From: Hymenobacter cellulosivorans
Lineage (GTDB): Bacteria; Bacteroidota; Bacteroidia; Cytophagales; Hymenobacteraceae
Assembly: GCF_022919135.1 (NCBI RefSeq)
Contig: NZ_CP095049.1
Span: 310,001 to 374,000 of the forward strand
Length of the DNA stretch: 64,000 bases
Direction of reading: 5' to 3'
The notes under the pieces are model-generated. The model ran no database searches. It saw nothing but the letters and a program-made list of their open reading frames with translations, and was not told the DNA's origin. This document shows positions 53,301 to 62,900 of the stretch, in pieces. Every line of letters starts with the position of its first letter. Position 1 is the stretch's first letter. A program made the translations under genes and the position numbers.

Positions 53301-53773
53301 CCTGCGAGGCCGCGCCTCACTACACGGCCCTGGCCCCCTTCACGCATACCTTCGCCCCGATTCTGCCCGGCGGCGTCTACCAGTGGAGTTTCGGCGACGG
53401 CGCTACTTCCACCGAGGCCAACCCCACCCACACCTATGCCCAGCCGGGCCAGTACCAGGTGCGGCTCACTGCGTTCTACTCCAGTTGTGAAGTCCTGACC
53501 CAGTTTGCACCCGTCACCGTTGGCGAAATATTTATTCCCAACATCATCACCCCCAACGACGACCCCGAGCGCCTCAACGAGCAGTTTGTGCCCCGTTTCA
53601 GCTGCCTGCCGGCTTCGCTGCAGGTCTTTACCCGCTGGGGCAATAAAGTGTACGAAACCAGCCGCTACCTCAATGACTGGCGCGGCGAGAACCTGCCCGA
53701 TGGGGTGTACTACTATTTGCTGCGCGACGCTAGTGGCCGCTCGGCGAAGGGCTGGGTGGAAGTAAAACGCTAG
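50303..53773 (+). CDS. Giant SBBP-repeat surface protein with T9SS type B sorting domain (paralogue 1)
   Basis: A 1156-aa protein. The ATG at 50303 is followed by a signal peptide (ILCIELITSLFAGAAAAA). The N-terminal domain begins FVENKGQWPKPVQY, as in the DUF7948 region of Bacteroidota surface proteins. SBBP beta-propeller-like repeats follow (YLGGxxxDxAYSIQLGPANDVYVSG; TDFPVTPGSF). Ig-like GTWSGPGV repeats, a PKD domain (YQWSFGDGATSTEANPTHTY), and the CHU_C/type B domain end the protein (IPNIITPNDDPERLNEQF ... GVYYYLLRDASGRSAKGWVEVKR, spread over the end). T9SS-exported. Probable role in adhesion or motility; not proven. The next gene is a close paralogue. Confidence 0.88.
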   Translation: MKLPLRIRFAAILCIELITSLFAGAAAAARSEPEQPARTLEFVENKGQWPKPVQYLAELPSGRLFLEKTGFTYAFVDSKALARHHDHAAPTGKLAAHAYSVTFVSGNANPDFVPTEATTEQRNYFLGADSRSWATRVRGFRRVRYQNVYPGISTELYENASGHLEYDFQLRAGAQPSQIRLRYTGAQQLSLQEGQLRIQTAVGTILELAPRAWQQQGEKRVPVTCEYVLHNNVVSFRLGRYNHELPLVIDPTVLFSSFTGSTADNWGFTATYDPQGNMYSGGIVFGIGYPTSLGAFDTSFNGLADIAIFKYNTTTTGTASRLYATYLGGDSTEAPHSLVVNSAGELVIMGASSSRNYPTTDGAFDRTFNGGSRLTNINGLRYINGSDLIVSKLSADGGRLTASTFLGGAGTDGLAPGSVLTHNYGDQFRGDVITDGANNVYVASVTSSSDFPGAGASAIQRTNRGGGSDAVVCKLSPNLGSVQWSTYLGGTGADAAYSIQLGPANDVYVSGGTSSTDFPVTPGSFKPQHPGTDVDGFVAHLSNTGTKLEQATYLGTTFYDQAYFIQLDAASNVYVLGQTNGLYPVTAGLYSTIRGNHFVQKFDATLSQSLYSTRFGGGLNTNPNLALTAFLVDECERIYVCGWGGVVNSGFSGGSTSELPITTNALQSRTDGSDFYLAQFSAGMKELEYATFFGEAGGRGEHVDGGTSRFDKRGIVYQAVCGGCTGTSGFPTLPTASFSQTNNSRNCNNAAFKIDFGIRIADPGPNRSVCVSAVPFVLGGSPAGGTWSGPGVTARAGGGYQFTPSAAVLGVNMLTYSVASTGTCVSTRRLRVTVTPEIAPVFTPVLPQCAASTAAIPLSATPPGGTFSGPGVSGNTFTPSRAQVGTHVLTYSFSDTTRCGFITQTVVVDPPRPVEAGPDLTLCSYETQPVQLTGFSPAGGVWSGPGVSATGLFTPPNTNNRGAILTLRYSFSDNACSTSDTRTVVLAPSPGTNIDLNVPACEAAPHYTALAPFTHTFAPILPGGVYQWSFGDGATSTEANPTHTYAQPGQYQVRLTAFYSSCEVLTQFAPVTVGEIFIPNIITPNDDPERLNEQFVPRFSCLPASLQVFTRWGNKVYETSRYLNDWRGENLPDGVYYYLLRDASGRSAKGWVEVKR

Positions 53774-53850
53774 TTTCTTGGGATTAGCAGCGGCTGCTAT
53801 GCCTACCTTTACCACCTATTGCCTTTTCGTATTTGCCCAATAATCCATTT

Positions 53851-56800
53851 ATGTGGAGAAATTTACTGTGCCTAGCCACGTTGGTGGCTGTGTTTACCGG
53901 TTCTAGTTATGCCCGATCAGAGCCCCCGGCCAATCCCAGCCTGGAGTTTATCGAAAACCGCGGGCAGTGGCCCGCCCCGGTACGCTACAGCGCCGACCTT
54001 GCCGATGGGCGCTTGTTCCTGGAACCCGGCGGCCTGACGTACTCTTTTTTGGCAAGCGTGCCCCACGAGCACAGCGCGGCTCCGCGGCCCGCGGCCGAAA
54101 CCGGCATTCAGGCCCACGCCCTGCGCGTAACCTTCGAGGGCGCCGCCGCTCAGCCGGCGGTACGGGCTGAAAACCAAACGGCCGAAATTCGCAATTACCT
54201 GCGCGGCAACGACCCGAGCCGCTGGGCGCATAATGTTCCCGGCTTTCGGGCCCTGCACTATGCCGGCATCTGGGCGGGAATTGGAGCTCATTTCTACGAA
54301 AACCGGCAACAGCAGCTTGAGTACGACTTTGAAGTGGCCGCCGGCGCCGACCCTACCCTCATTCGGCTGACTTATTCCGGCGCCGATGCCCTGCAGCTAA
54401 CCCCTGATGGTGCCCTGGAAGTCCGGACCTCGGTAGGCGTTTTGCGGGAACTGCCACCGCAAGCCTGGCAAACAGATGCCACCGGCCGCCGCGTGGCCGT
54501 GCCGTGCACCTACGTTCTGGAAGGTAGCACCGTGCAGTTTAAGCTGGGCCGCTACGACCATGAGCAGGCCCTGACCATCGACCCCACGGTTGTCTTTTCC
54601 AGTTACTCGGGCTCCAAGGCCAACAACTGGGGGTTTACGGCCACCTACGACCCGCAGGGCAACATGTACTCCGGCGGCATTGTCTTCGGTGCCGGCTACC
54701 CTACTACCACGGGAGCCTTCAGGACTACTTTTGGTGGCGTAGTCGACATAGGCATCATCAAGTATAATGCTGCTACAACTGGCCCGGCAGCCCGGGTATG
54801 GGCTACCTACATAGGGGGCTCCGCCTCCGATTTTCCTCACAGCTTAGTGGTAGGCAGCCAAGGCGACTTGTTTCTGCTGGGCTCTACCTCATCTACCGAT
54901 TATCCTACTTCGGCAACGGCTTACGACCGAACCTTTAACGGCGGCACCTACATTGATCCGTATGGAAACGGCGGGGGTGCTCCCTATGACGTACCGGGCG
55001 GCTCCGACTTGGCCATAACCCGTTTGAGTGCCGATGGCAGCAAGCTGGTGGCTTCTTCCTACCTGGGCGGCTCCGGTAACGACGGGTTGCTGCCCCCCGG
55101 TATTTCGGCGCTGGCTTATAACTACGGCGATGCGTTTCGGGGAGATATTCTGCTGGATGCCAGCAACAATATTTATATCGCCTCCAGCACTGCCTCCGCT
55201 AACTTTCCAACGGCCAACGGGTTCGGCAATACCTACCGGGGCGGCGCCCACGACGCGGTAGTCTGTAAGCTCAACTCTACAGCCAGCAGCCTGCTGTGGA
55301 GCAGCTTTCTGGGCGGCTCCGGCGACGATGCGGCCTACTCCCTGCAGCTCGACGCCACCGGCAACGTTTACGTGAGCGGCGGCACAAACAGCACCAACTT
55401 TCCGGCCACGGCGGGCGCTCTGCACCAAACCAGCCGGGGTGGGACCGACGGCTTCGTGGCCCGCATCAGCAGCGCGGGCAACCAGATTCAGAAGGCAACT
55501 TATCTGGGCACCACCTCCTACGACCAAGCCTACTTTCTCCAGCTCGACGTCAGTGGCGCGGTGCTGGTGCTAGGCCAGTCCTTGGGCAACTACCCCGTAA
55601 CGGCTGGGCGCTATCAGAACGCGGGCAGCCATCAGTTTATTCATAAGCTCAATGCCGACCTGAACACGACCGACTTTTCGACGGTATTCGGCAGTGGGCG
55701 CTCTTCGCTCGACATCTCCCCCACGGCTTTCCTCGTTGACCAGTGCAATCGGATTTACGTCAGCGGCTGGGGTGGGGGGGCCAATCAGCGCGGTCCTTAC
55801 AACAATGGCAACACGTTCAATATGCCCGTGACGGCCAATGCCGTGCAGCGCACCACCGACGGCGCAGACTTTTACCTGTTGCAACTGGCCCCGGAAGCCA
55901 CCCGCCTCGACTACGCCACCTTTTTTGGCCAGCAAGGTGGCGAAGGCGACCATGTCGACGGGGGCACCTCCCGCTTTGACCCGCGCGGCGTAGTATACCA
56001 AGCCGTGTGTTCTTGCTCCTTTGGCGGTGGAGGGTCCTTTCCTGTTCCGCCCGGAGCCGGTACATTCTCGGTTTCTTCCGGCGTGACGACCGGCTGCAAC
56101 AACGCCGCTTTCAAGTTCAACTTCGAAACCGTAAACGTGGTAGCCGGCACCGATGCCGACATTTGCGTGTCGGCGGCACCTCAGGCGCTAACCGGCTCAC
56201 CCGCCGGCGGTGTCTGGACGGGAGCGGGCGTGTCGGGGTCAGTAGCTACGGGCTATATCTTCACGCCTACTTCGGCCTTGCTGGGTGCTAATACGCTAAC
56301 CTACACCGTCACCGGCGTAGGCCCTTGCGGCGGCGTTTCCACACTCCGGCTCACCGTGGTGCCGTCTCCACCACCGGCGGCTTTCGTTTCGCCAACTCAA
56401 ACGTCCTTTTGCCTGGGCACCTCCGCCCTACCCAGCGTAGCTCTAACGGCTACTCCAGCGGGCGGTACATTTTCCGGCCCGGGCGTTGTCAACAACGTAT
56501 TCAATCCGAATGCTGCCGGCCCTGGTACGCACACCTTAGTATACAACGTGACCGTTGCGGGCTGCATCCTGCAGGCTACCCGCACGGTTACGGTACTGCG
56601 GGCTACAGCGGGCAGTACCTTTTCCGTTTGCTCTACGGCAGCTCCGGTGGCCCTGCAGAACGGGTTACCCGTCGGGGGCGTCTGGACGGGACCAGGCGTT
56701 TCGGGCTCGGTGGCTTCCGGCTTCCTCTTTACTCCTACCAACGCCCTCATTGGCAACGCAACGCTTACTTACACGGTAACGGGCACGAACGGCTGCACCA

Positions 56801-57780
56801 GCAGTGCCTCGCTGGTAGTTCATGTGGAGCGGGGCGTCGTGTTGACCCCTCCCACACTGCCGGCTTACTGCACCACCACGACTACCCCGGTGCCCTTGCC
56901 AGCCGGGCTGTTTTGGAGTGGCCAGGGGGTGCAATTCACCAATGCGGGTTACACGTTTACGCCTTCCCTGGTCAGGGCGGGCACGATTATGCTCAACTAC
57001 CGCACCGGCTACAGCTTTTGCGACGTATCTGGCTTTGCTCCTGTCACCGTAACGGCTCCTGCCACCATCAGCATGCCCGCCGATACCCTGCTCTGCGTGG
57101 GAACTACTCAGCCGTTTCGCCTGCGGGCCACGCCGGTGGGCGGCACCTGGTCGGGAGCCAATGTAACCAGCGCGGGTATCTTCACCGCTCCTCCAGGCTT
57201 CAGCGGCACAGCTGTTCTCACCTACACCGTCAGCAGCGGCCCTTGCGTGAGTACTGCCACGCGTCGGGTCAGCGTGGCCCCCGTCCCGTCCTACGCCGCC
57301 CGCTGGGACACGGAGCTGTGCGCCGAAACCCGCCAGGCTCCTTTGAAGGTCCGCTTCTCCGATCCGCTCAACAACGCCACCGGCGTCAGTTGGGACTATG
57401 GCGACGGCACCAAGGGCAGCGGCAACACAACGAGTCACGTGTATCAACAGCCCGGCCGGTACACGCCCCGCATCACCAGGCTCTACAACAACGGGCAGTG
57501 CAGCGTTCAGCTCGATTTGCCCGTTGTTGAGGTGACGCCTGCCTACCAGATTCCCAACATCATTACCCCCAACGGCGACGCGAAAAACGACTATTTCCTG
57601 GCTACCAATGGCTGTCCGGCCCGCTTACAGGTGTTTTCCCGCTGGGGCAACAAGGTGTTTGAAGCGGCGCAGTATCACAATGACTGGAATGGTGGTCAGC
57701 TCCCCAACGGCACTTACTATTATTACCTCCAGCATGCCGACGGTCTGACCACGAAGGGCTGGCTGGAAATAAGCCGCTAA
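53851..57780 (+). CDS. Giant SBBP-repeat surface protein with T9SS type B sorting domain (paralogue 2)
   Basis: A 1309-aa protein. The ATG at 53851 starts a signal peptide (MWRNLLCLATLVAVFTGSSYA). It has the same order as its neighbour: FIENRGQWPAPVRYSADL domain, SBBP repeats (YLGGSGNDGLLPPG, GDDAAYSLQLDATGNVYVSGG), HVDGGTSRFDPRGVVYQAVC, a longer run of Ig-like GGVWTGAGVSGSV repeats, a PKD-type domain (VSWDYGDGTKGSGNTTSHVY), and type B sorting end (IPNIITPNGDAKNDYF ... YYYYLQHADGLTTKGWLEISR). The gap to the first paralogue is 77 bp without a terminator. The two surely arose by duplication; the second has extra Ig repeats. Confidence 0.88.
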   Translation: MWRNLLCLATLVAVFTGSSYARSEPPANPSLEFIENRGQWPAPVRYSADLADGRLFLEPGGLTYSFLASVPHEHSAAPRPAAETGIQAHALRVTFEGAAAQPAVRAENQTAEIRNYLRGNDPSRWAHNVPGFRALHYAGIWAGIGAHFYENRQQQLEYDFEVAAGADPTLIRLTYSGADALQLTPDGALEVRTSVGVLRELPPQAWQTDATGRRVAVPCTYVLEGSTVQFKLGRYDHEQALTIDPTVVFSSYSGSKANNWGFTATYDPQGNMYSGGIVFGAGYPTTTGAFRTTFGGVVDIGIIKYNAATTGPAARVWATYIGGSASDFPHSLVVGSQGDLFLLGSTSSTDYPTSATAYDRTFNGGTYIDPYGNGGGAPYDVPGGSDLAITRLSADGSKLVASSYLGGSGNDGLLPPGISALAYNYGDAFRGDILLDASNNIYIASSTASANFPTANGFGNTYRGGAHDAVVCKLNSTASSLLWSSFLGGSGDDAAYSLQLDATGNVYVSGGTNSTNFPATAGALHQTSRGGTDGFVARISSAGNQIQKATYLGTTSYDQAYFLQLDVSGAVLVLGQSLGNYPVTAGRYQNAGSHQFIHKLNADLNTTDFSTVFGSGRSSLDISPTAFLVDQCNRIYVSGWGGGANQRGPYNNGNTFNMPVTANAVQRTTDGADFYLLQLAPEATRLDYATFFGQQGGEGDHVDGGTSRFDPRGVVYQAVCSCSFGGGGSFPVPPGAGTFSVSSGVTTGCNNAAFKFNFETVNVVAGTDADICVSAAPQALTGSPAGGVWTGAGVSGSVATGYIFTPTSALLGANTLTYTVTGVGPCGGVSTLRLTVVPSPPPAAFVSPTQTSFCLGTSALPSVALTATPAGGTFSGPGVVNNVFNPNAAGPGTHTLVYNVTVAGCILQATRTVTVLRATAGSTFSVCSTAAPVALQNGLPVGGVWTGPGVSGSVASGFLFTPTNALIGNATLTYTVTGTNGCTSSASLVVHVERGVVLTPPTLPAYCTTTTTPVPLPAGLFWSGQGVQFTNAGYTFTPSLVRAGTIMLNYRTGYSFCDVSGFAPVTVTAPATISMPADTLLCVGTTQPFRLRATPVGGTWSGANVTSAGIFTAPPGFSGTAVLTYTVSSGPCVSTATRRVSVAPVPSYAARWDTELCAETRQAPLKVRFSDPLNNATGVSWDYGDGTKGSGNTTSHVYQQPGRYTPRITRLYNNGQCSVQLDLPVVEVTPAYQIPNIITPNGDAKNDYFLATNGCPARLQVFSRWGNKVFEAAQYHNDWNGGQLPNGTYYYYLQHADGLTTKGWLEISR

Positions 57781-57871
57781 CGTACTCTTTTGGCTCTAGC
57801 CCGGCCGGTCGGCATTGCCGGGTGTAGCCTGAACTTCAAGCCCTCCCCATTTCGCCAGCCCGGCGACTGGC

Positions 57872-57902
57872 TTGCTTTCGGCATTTTTTCGGCTTATCTT
57901 TG
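57872..57902 (+). promoter_or_regulatory. Promoter of rimP-nusA(-infB)
   Basis: TTG (57872-57874), 20 bp, then TATCTTTG (57895-57902), an exact -7 box. The start should be near 57909, just before the hairpin at 57922. Confidence 0.75.
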
Positions 57903-57921
57903 CACCAGCAAATTGACTACG

Positions 57922-57950
57922 AAGAGGGGACACACAGTCCCCTCTTTCTT
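57922..57950 (+). terminator. Terminator-like hairpin in the rimP leader
   Basis: AAGAGGGGAC/GTCCCCTCTT (57922-57931 and 57937-57946) is a perfect 10-bp stem with a 5-nt loop, followed by TCTTTTG. It lies downstream of the predicted promoter and 21 nt before the rimP ATG, so it can act as an attenuator. It might also end transcripts from the upstream surface-protein gene. Confidence 0.7.
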
Positions 57951-57970
57951 TTGTCCCCCTATTCATCTCC

Positions 57971-58441
57971 ATGAAATTCGACCGCGACCAAATTGCCGAA
58001 ATGCTCCAGGACAGCCTACCCGGTCCCGAGCTGTTCGTTGTCGCCCTGACCGTGTCCGACGCCATCCGGCCCAAGATTACGGTTATCCTCGACAGTGAGC
58101 AGGGTTTCGGTATCGACGAGTGCGCCCTGGTCAGCCGGCGCTTGGCCCGCCGCATCGACGAGGCCTACGGCGAAGAAGCTAGCTATACGCTGGAAGTAAC
58201 CTCGCCCGGTGCCGACCAGCCCTTCACCGACCAGCGCCAGTACACGCGCCACGTAGGCCGTACCGTGAATGTGAAGCTGCAGGATGGCACCGAGAAAACC
58301 GGTGTCATGGAAGCTGCCGAAGCCGAAGGCATTCAGCTGGCTGAAGAAGTCAAGGAGAAAAACAAAAAGAAAGTACTGCCTGCCGTGCTCGTGCCCTTCG
58401 CCGACATCAAAGAGGCCCGGGTGGTTATTTCTTTTAAATAA
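57971..58441 (+). CDS. rimP: Ribosome maturation factor RimP
   Basis: A 156-aa cytoplasmic protein needed for 30S subunit maturation. The family pattern is visible: ELFVVALTVSDAIRPKITVILDSEQGFGIDECALVSRRLARRIDE (spread over residues 20-70), YTLEVTSPGADQPFTDQRQY, then the SH3-like C-terminal domain with LPFADIKEARVVISF-like end. It begins the conserved rimP-nusA-infB order. Its ATG is only 21 nt after the leader hairpin. Confidence 0.93.
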   Translation: MKFDRDQIAEMLQDSLPGPELFVVALTVSDAIRPKITVILDSEQGFGIDECALVSRRLARRIDEAYGEEASYTLEVTSPGADQPFTDQRQYTRHVGRTVNVKLQDGTEKTGVMEAAEAEGIQLAEEVKEKNKKKVLPAVLVPFADIKEARVVISFK

Positions 58442-58562
58442 CGGAGTAGGCCTACTGCCTAACGCCGCTGGCTTAATTCTGAAATTTATCTAAACCGTAA
58501 ACTGTTGAGTAAGTAAGGTTTTAAAACCCGCCCGCCCACCCAACAGTTAATAGCTTAACCCC

Positions 58563-59846
58563 ATGAACAGCCACGTTCTGATAGAATCGTTCGCCGAGTT
58601 CGCCCGCTCCAAGAACATCGACCGTCCCACGATGATGAGTATCCTGGAAGACGTGTTTCGCACGATGATCCGGAAAAAGTACACCACCGATGAGAACTTC
58701 GACGTCATCATCAACGTGGACAAAGGCGACCTGGAGATTTGGCGCAACCGCGAAATCGTGGATGACAACTCCGAGGACATCTGGGATTTCGACAAAATTC
58801 CGTTGGCGGAAGCCCAGAAAATCGAGGCCGACTTCGAAGTAGGCGAACAGGTAGCGGAAGAGGTGAAGCTCGAAGACTTCGGCCGTCGCGCCGTGCTCAT
58901 GGCTCGCCAGACGCTGATTCAGCGCGTTAAAGACCTGGAGCGCGACAACCTTTACCAGGCCTATAAAGATCAGGTGGGAGAAATCGTGACCGGCGAAGTG
59001 TATCAGGTATGGAGCCGCGAGGCCCTGATTCTGGACAAAGAGGAAAACGAGCTGGTGCTGCCCAAAGGCGAGCAGATCCCCAAGGACCGCTACCGCAAGG
59101 GCGACACCGTCCGCGCCGTGGTTCACCGCGTGGAAATCATCAACGGCACGCCCAAGATTATTCTCTCGCGTGCTGCCCCAGCTTTCCTGGAGCGTTTGTT
59201 CGAGCTGGAAGTACCCGAAATCTACGATGGCCTGATTACCATCAAGAACATCGTGCGGGAGCCTGGTGAGCGCGCCAAAGTAGCCGTCGAAAGCTACGAC
59301 GACCGGATTGACCCCGTGGGTGCCTGCGTGGGCATGAAAGGGTCGCGTATCCACGCCGTGGTGCGAGAGCTGGAAAACGAGAACATCGACGTCATTAACT
59401 ACACCGACAACCTCGAACTCTACATCCAGCGGGCCCTGTCGCCGGCCAAGATTGGCTCGATGCGGATTAATGAACAAACCGGCCGGGTTTCGGTGTTCTT
59501 AAAGCCGGACCAAGTTAGTCTGGCCATTGGCCGCGGCGGTGCCAACATCAAGCTGGCAAGCCGGTTAGTAGGCATGGAAATCGACGTGTTCCGCGAAGCC
59601 GGCGACTACGACGAAGATATTGCCCTCGACGAATTCCAGGATGAAATCGAAGGCTGGGTGCTCGACGAGCTCAAGAAAATCGGCCTTGACACGGGCCGTG
59701 CCGTACTGGCAGTGAGCAAAGAAGATATCGTTCGGCGCACCGAGCTGGAGGACGTCACCGTAGAGGACGTTTTCCGCATTATCCGCAATGAATTCGAGGA
59801 TAACGAAGAACAAGAAGAAACCACAAATTCCGGCGACGCGCAATGA
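58563..59846 (+). CDS. nusA: Transcription termination/antitermination factor NusA
   Basis: A 427-aa protein that binds RNA polymerase and RNA and affects pausing and termination. N-terminal RNAP-binding domain (1-135), S1 domain (about 135-200; GEIVTGEVYQVWSREALILD), KH1 and KH2 (about 215-345; VGACVGMKGSRIHAVVREL and AIGRGGANIKLASRLVG). It has a short acidic C-terminus (EDNEEQEETTN) and lacks the second acidic-repeat domain of the E. coli protein, as is usual in Bacteroidota. It is 121 bp after rimP in the same operon. It may regulate its own operon at the leader hairpin, by analogy. Confidence 0.95.
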   Translation: MNSHVLIESFAEFARSKNIDRPTMMSILEDVFRTMIRKKYTTDENFDVIINVDKGDLEIWRNREIVDDNSEDIWDFDKIPLAEAQKIEADFEVGEQVAEEVKLEDFGRRAVLMARQTLIQRVKDLERDNLYQAYKDQVGEIVTGEVYQVWSREALILDKEENELVLPKGEQIPKDRYRKGDTVRAVVHRVEIINGTPKIILSRAAPAFLERLFELEVPEIYDGLITIKNIVREPGERAKVAVESYDDRIDPVGACVGMKGSRIHAVVRELENENIDVINYTDNLELYIQRALSPAKIGSMRINEQTGRVSVFLKPDQVSLAIGRGGANIKLASRLVGMEIDVFREAGDYDEDIALDEFQDEIEGWVLDELKKIGLDTGRAVLAVSKEDIVRRTELEDVTVEDVFRIIRNEFEDNEEQEETTNSGDAQ

Positions 59847-59870
59847 ATGCGCGGCGGCCGGTACAGCAAG

Positions 59871-59906
59871 GACGCTAAATCACGCTAGTCGGCGTGATTT
59901 GGCGTC
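59871..59906 (+). promoter_or_regulatory. Strong hairpin between nusA and infB
   Basis: The left arm GACGCTAAATCACGC (59871-59885) pairs with 59892-59906 around a 6-nt loop. All 15 positions pair, one as U-G. No T-tract follows. It lies just before a -7 box and may be an RNA-processing or partial-termination site separating nusA from infB. Confidence 0.6.
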
Positions 59907-59927
59907 GGCTGGCAAGATTTAATGTAG

Positions 59928-59935
59928 TACCTTTG
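59928..59935 (+). promoter_or_regulatory. Likely internal -7 box before infB
   Basis: TACCTTTG, exact TAnnTTTG, 33 bp before the infB ATG. The nearest TTG is 26 bp upstream, longer than usual, so the promoter is only moderately supported. Confidence 0.45.
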
Positions 59936-59968
59936 CATCTGAATACGAGTATCGTTCGCGAGCATAGA

Positions 59969-62900
59969 ATGGCGGAAGCAGCACCTAAACGGCTCCAGCA
60001 GGCAGCCAAAGACCTGAATATTGGAATGGGCACGGTCGTAGAGACCTTGGCCAAGAAAGGACATCAGGTAGAAAATAAACCTACCACGAAGCTGACTGCC
60101 GAACAGGTGGGCCTGCTGGAAAAGGAGTTTGCGTCATCGGCGCAAGACAAAATGGAGGCTACCAAGCTCACGCAGGCCAAGCGCCAGACGGAGCAGGAAG
60201 CCGCTCCAGCTCCTGCTCCCCGGCCCGAGCCTGTTGCGCCGAAAGCTGCTAGCCCCACTGTGTCCGCTCCGGCTCCGGTGGCTGAAGCGCCTAAGCCGGC
60301 TGCCCCTGCCCCGCAGGCAGCACCCGTAGCGGAGGCCAAGCCTGCCGCTCCCGTAGCGCCTCAGCCGGCTCCAGCGCCGGTGGCAGCTGCTCCGGCCGAG
60401 CCTGAGGCTCCCAAAGTGCCCGGCCTGAAGGTGCTGGGTAAAATTGAGCTCGACTCCAAAGGCCGGCCGATACCGCCGCGGCCCGCAGCAGCGGCTCCCC
60501 AGCCCGCTCCTACCCCGGCGCCTCAGCCTACTCCCGCTCCGGTCCCTGTGGCTGCTGCTCCGGTAGCGCCTGCCCCGGCCCCAGCACCCGCTCCCGTAGC
60601 TGAAGCCAAACCAGAGCCCAAAGTTGAAGCCGCTCCCCAGCCAGCTCCTGCTCCTGTGCCTGCAGCGGCCCCTGCTGCCGCTCCGGCTCCCGTAGCGGTA
60701 GCTCAGGCTGTCCCGGCCCCAGCAGCTACTCCAGCTCCTGAGCCTTCTGCTCCCGCAGCAGCCCCGTCCGCCGAGCCAGCTACGCCTGAGCAAGTCACTG
60801 ACGGTACTATTATTGCCAAAGCTGATCAGCTTAAGGGCTTGACGGTACTGGGCAAAATCGAGTTGCCGCTTGACTCCTCGCGCCGTGGTGGCCGGAATGC
60901 TCGTCCGGTAGCCTCGTCTGATGTGCGCAAGAGTGGCCTCGGCCCCGGCACCGACAACAAGAAGAAGCGCCAGCGCATGCCTGCTCCCGGGGCTCCTACC
61001 ACGGGTGGACAGGCTGGCCAAGGCGGTCAGAATACCGGCCAGGGTGGTGGCTACCAGGGCAACCGCCCTGCTGGCGGCCAAGGTGGTCCCGGTCAGCGGC
61101 CTGGCGGTCCTGGGCAGCGCCCCGGTGGTCCGGGTCAGCGGCCCGGCCAAGGTGGGCAGAATGCTCCCCGCCCAGCAGCCGTAGCCAATACGCCTGAGCA
61201 GAACGACAAGCAGATTCAGGAGCAAATCAAGGCTACGCTGGCTAAGCTCAGCGGTGGCCGTGGTGGCAACCAGAACAACCGCGCCAAATACCGCCGCGAC
61301 AAGCGGGCCGGTGTTGCCGAAGACCGTGAAGCCCAGCGTGCTCAGAATGAACTAGACGCCAAGACCCTCAAAGTAACCGAGTTCATCTCCGCCAATGACC
61401 TGGCCTCGCTGATGGACGTATCGGTGAATGAGGTAATCAAGGTGTGCCTGAACATGGGCATGTTCGTTTCCATCAACCAGCGCCTCGACGCGGAAGCCAT
61501 TACCGTTATTGCCGACGAATTCGGCTACGACGTGGAATTCCTGTCAGCCGAGGAAGAGGAAGTGGACACTACCCTCGACGACAACGAAGAAGATCTGCAG
61601 CCCCGTGCTCCCATCGTGACCATCATGGGTCACGTCGACCACGGTAAAACCTCGCTGCTGGACTACATCCGGAACGCCAGCGTAGCCAAAGGCGAAGCCG
61701 GCGGTATCACCCAGCACATCGGGGCTTACGACGTAATGACCAAATCGGGCAAGCGCGTAACCTTCCTCGATACCCCAGGTCACGAAGCGTTTACCGCCAT
61801 GCGTGCCCGTGGTGCCAAGATTACCGACATTGCCATCATCGTGGTAGCAGCCGACGACTCGGTAATGCCCCAGACGCGGGAAGCAATCAACCACGCGCAA
61901 GCGGCGGGTGTGCCCATCGTTATTGCGATGAACAAGATTGATAAGCCCGGCGCCAACTCGGAGAAAATCCGCGAAGAACTTTCGCAGATGAATATCCTGG
62001 TGGAAGAATGGGGTGGTAAGTATCAGTCGCAGGAAGTATCGGCCAAAACGGGCCTCGGTATCGAGGACCTGCTGGAAAAAGTTCTGCTGGAAGCTGAACT
62101 GCTCGAACTACGTGCCAACCCCGACCGCAACGCCGTGGGTGCTGTTATCGAAGCCATGCTGGACAAAGGCCGAGGCTACGTAACTACCGTGCTGGTGCAA
62201 ACCGGTACGCTGAAAGTAGGCGACGTGGTGCTGGCAGGCCCCCACTACGGCCGCGTGAAGGCCATGACTGACCACCGCGGTAAGAAGATGAAGCAGGCTG
62301 GCCCGGCCACCCCGGTTCAGGTGCTTGGTCTGACGGGTGCTCCCCAGGCAGGCGACAAGCTGCAGGTAATGGAAACCGAGCGCGAAGCCCGCGAATTGGC
62401 CACCCAGCGTCAGCAGCTGACCCGTGAGCAGAGCATGCGCACCAAGAAGCACATCACCCTGGACGAGATTGGTCGCCGTCTGGCTATCGGCTCGTTCAAG
62501 GAACTCAACGTTATTGTGAAAGGTGATGTGGACGGTTCGGTAGAAGCTCTCTCCGACTCACTGCTCAAGCTCTCGACGCCGGAAGTAAAGGTGAACATCC
62601 TTTCCAAAGGTGTGGGTGCCATCTCCGAATCCGACGTACTGCTGGCTTCGGCTTCCGACGCCATCATTATCGGCTTCCAGGTGCGGCCCTCGCAGAGCGC
62701 CCGCAAGCTGGCCGACAACGAGCAGATCGATATCCGTCTTTACTCTATCATCTACAACGCCATCAATGAGGTGAAGGATGCCATGGAAGGCATGCTGGCC
62801 CCAACGGTGCAGGAAGTAGTGGTAGCCAATGCCGAGGTGCGGCAGGTGTTCAACATTACCAAAGTGGGCAGCATTGCTGGCTGTATGGTAACGGAAGGCT

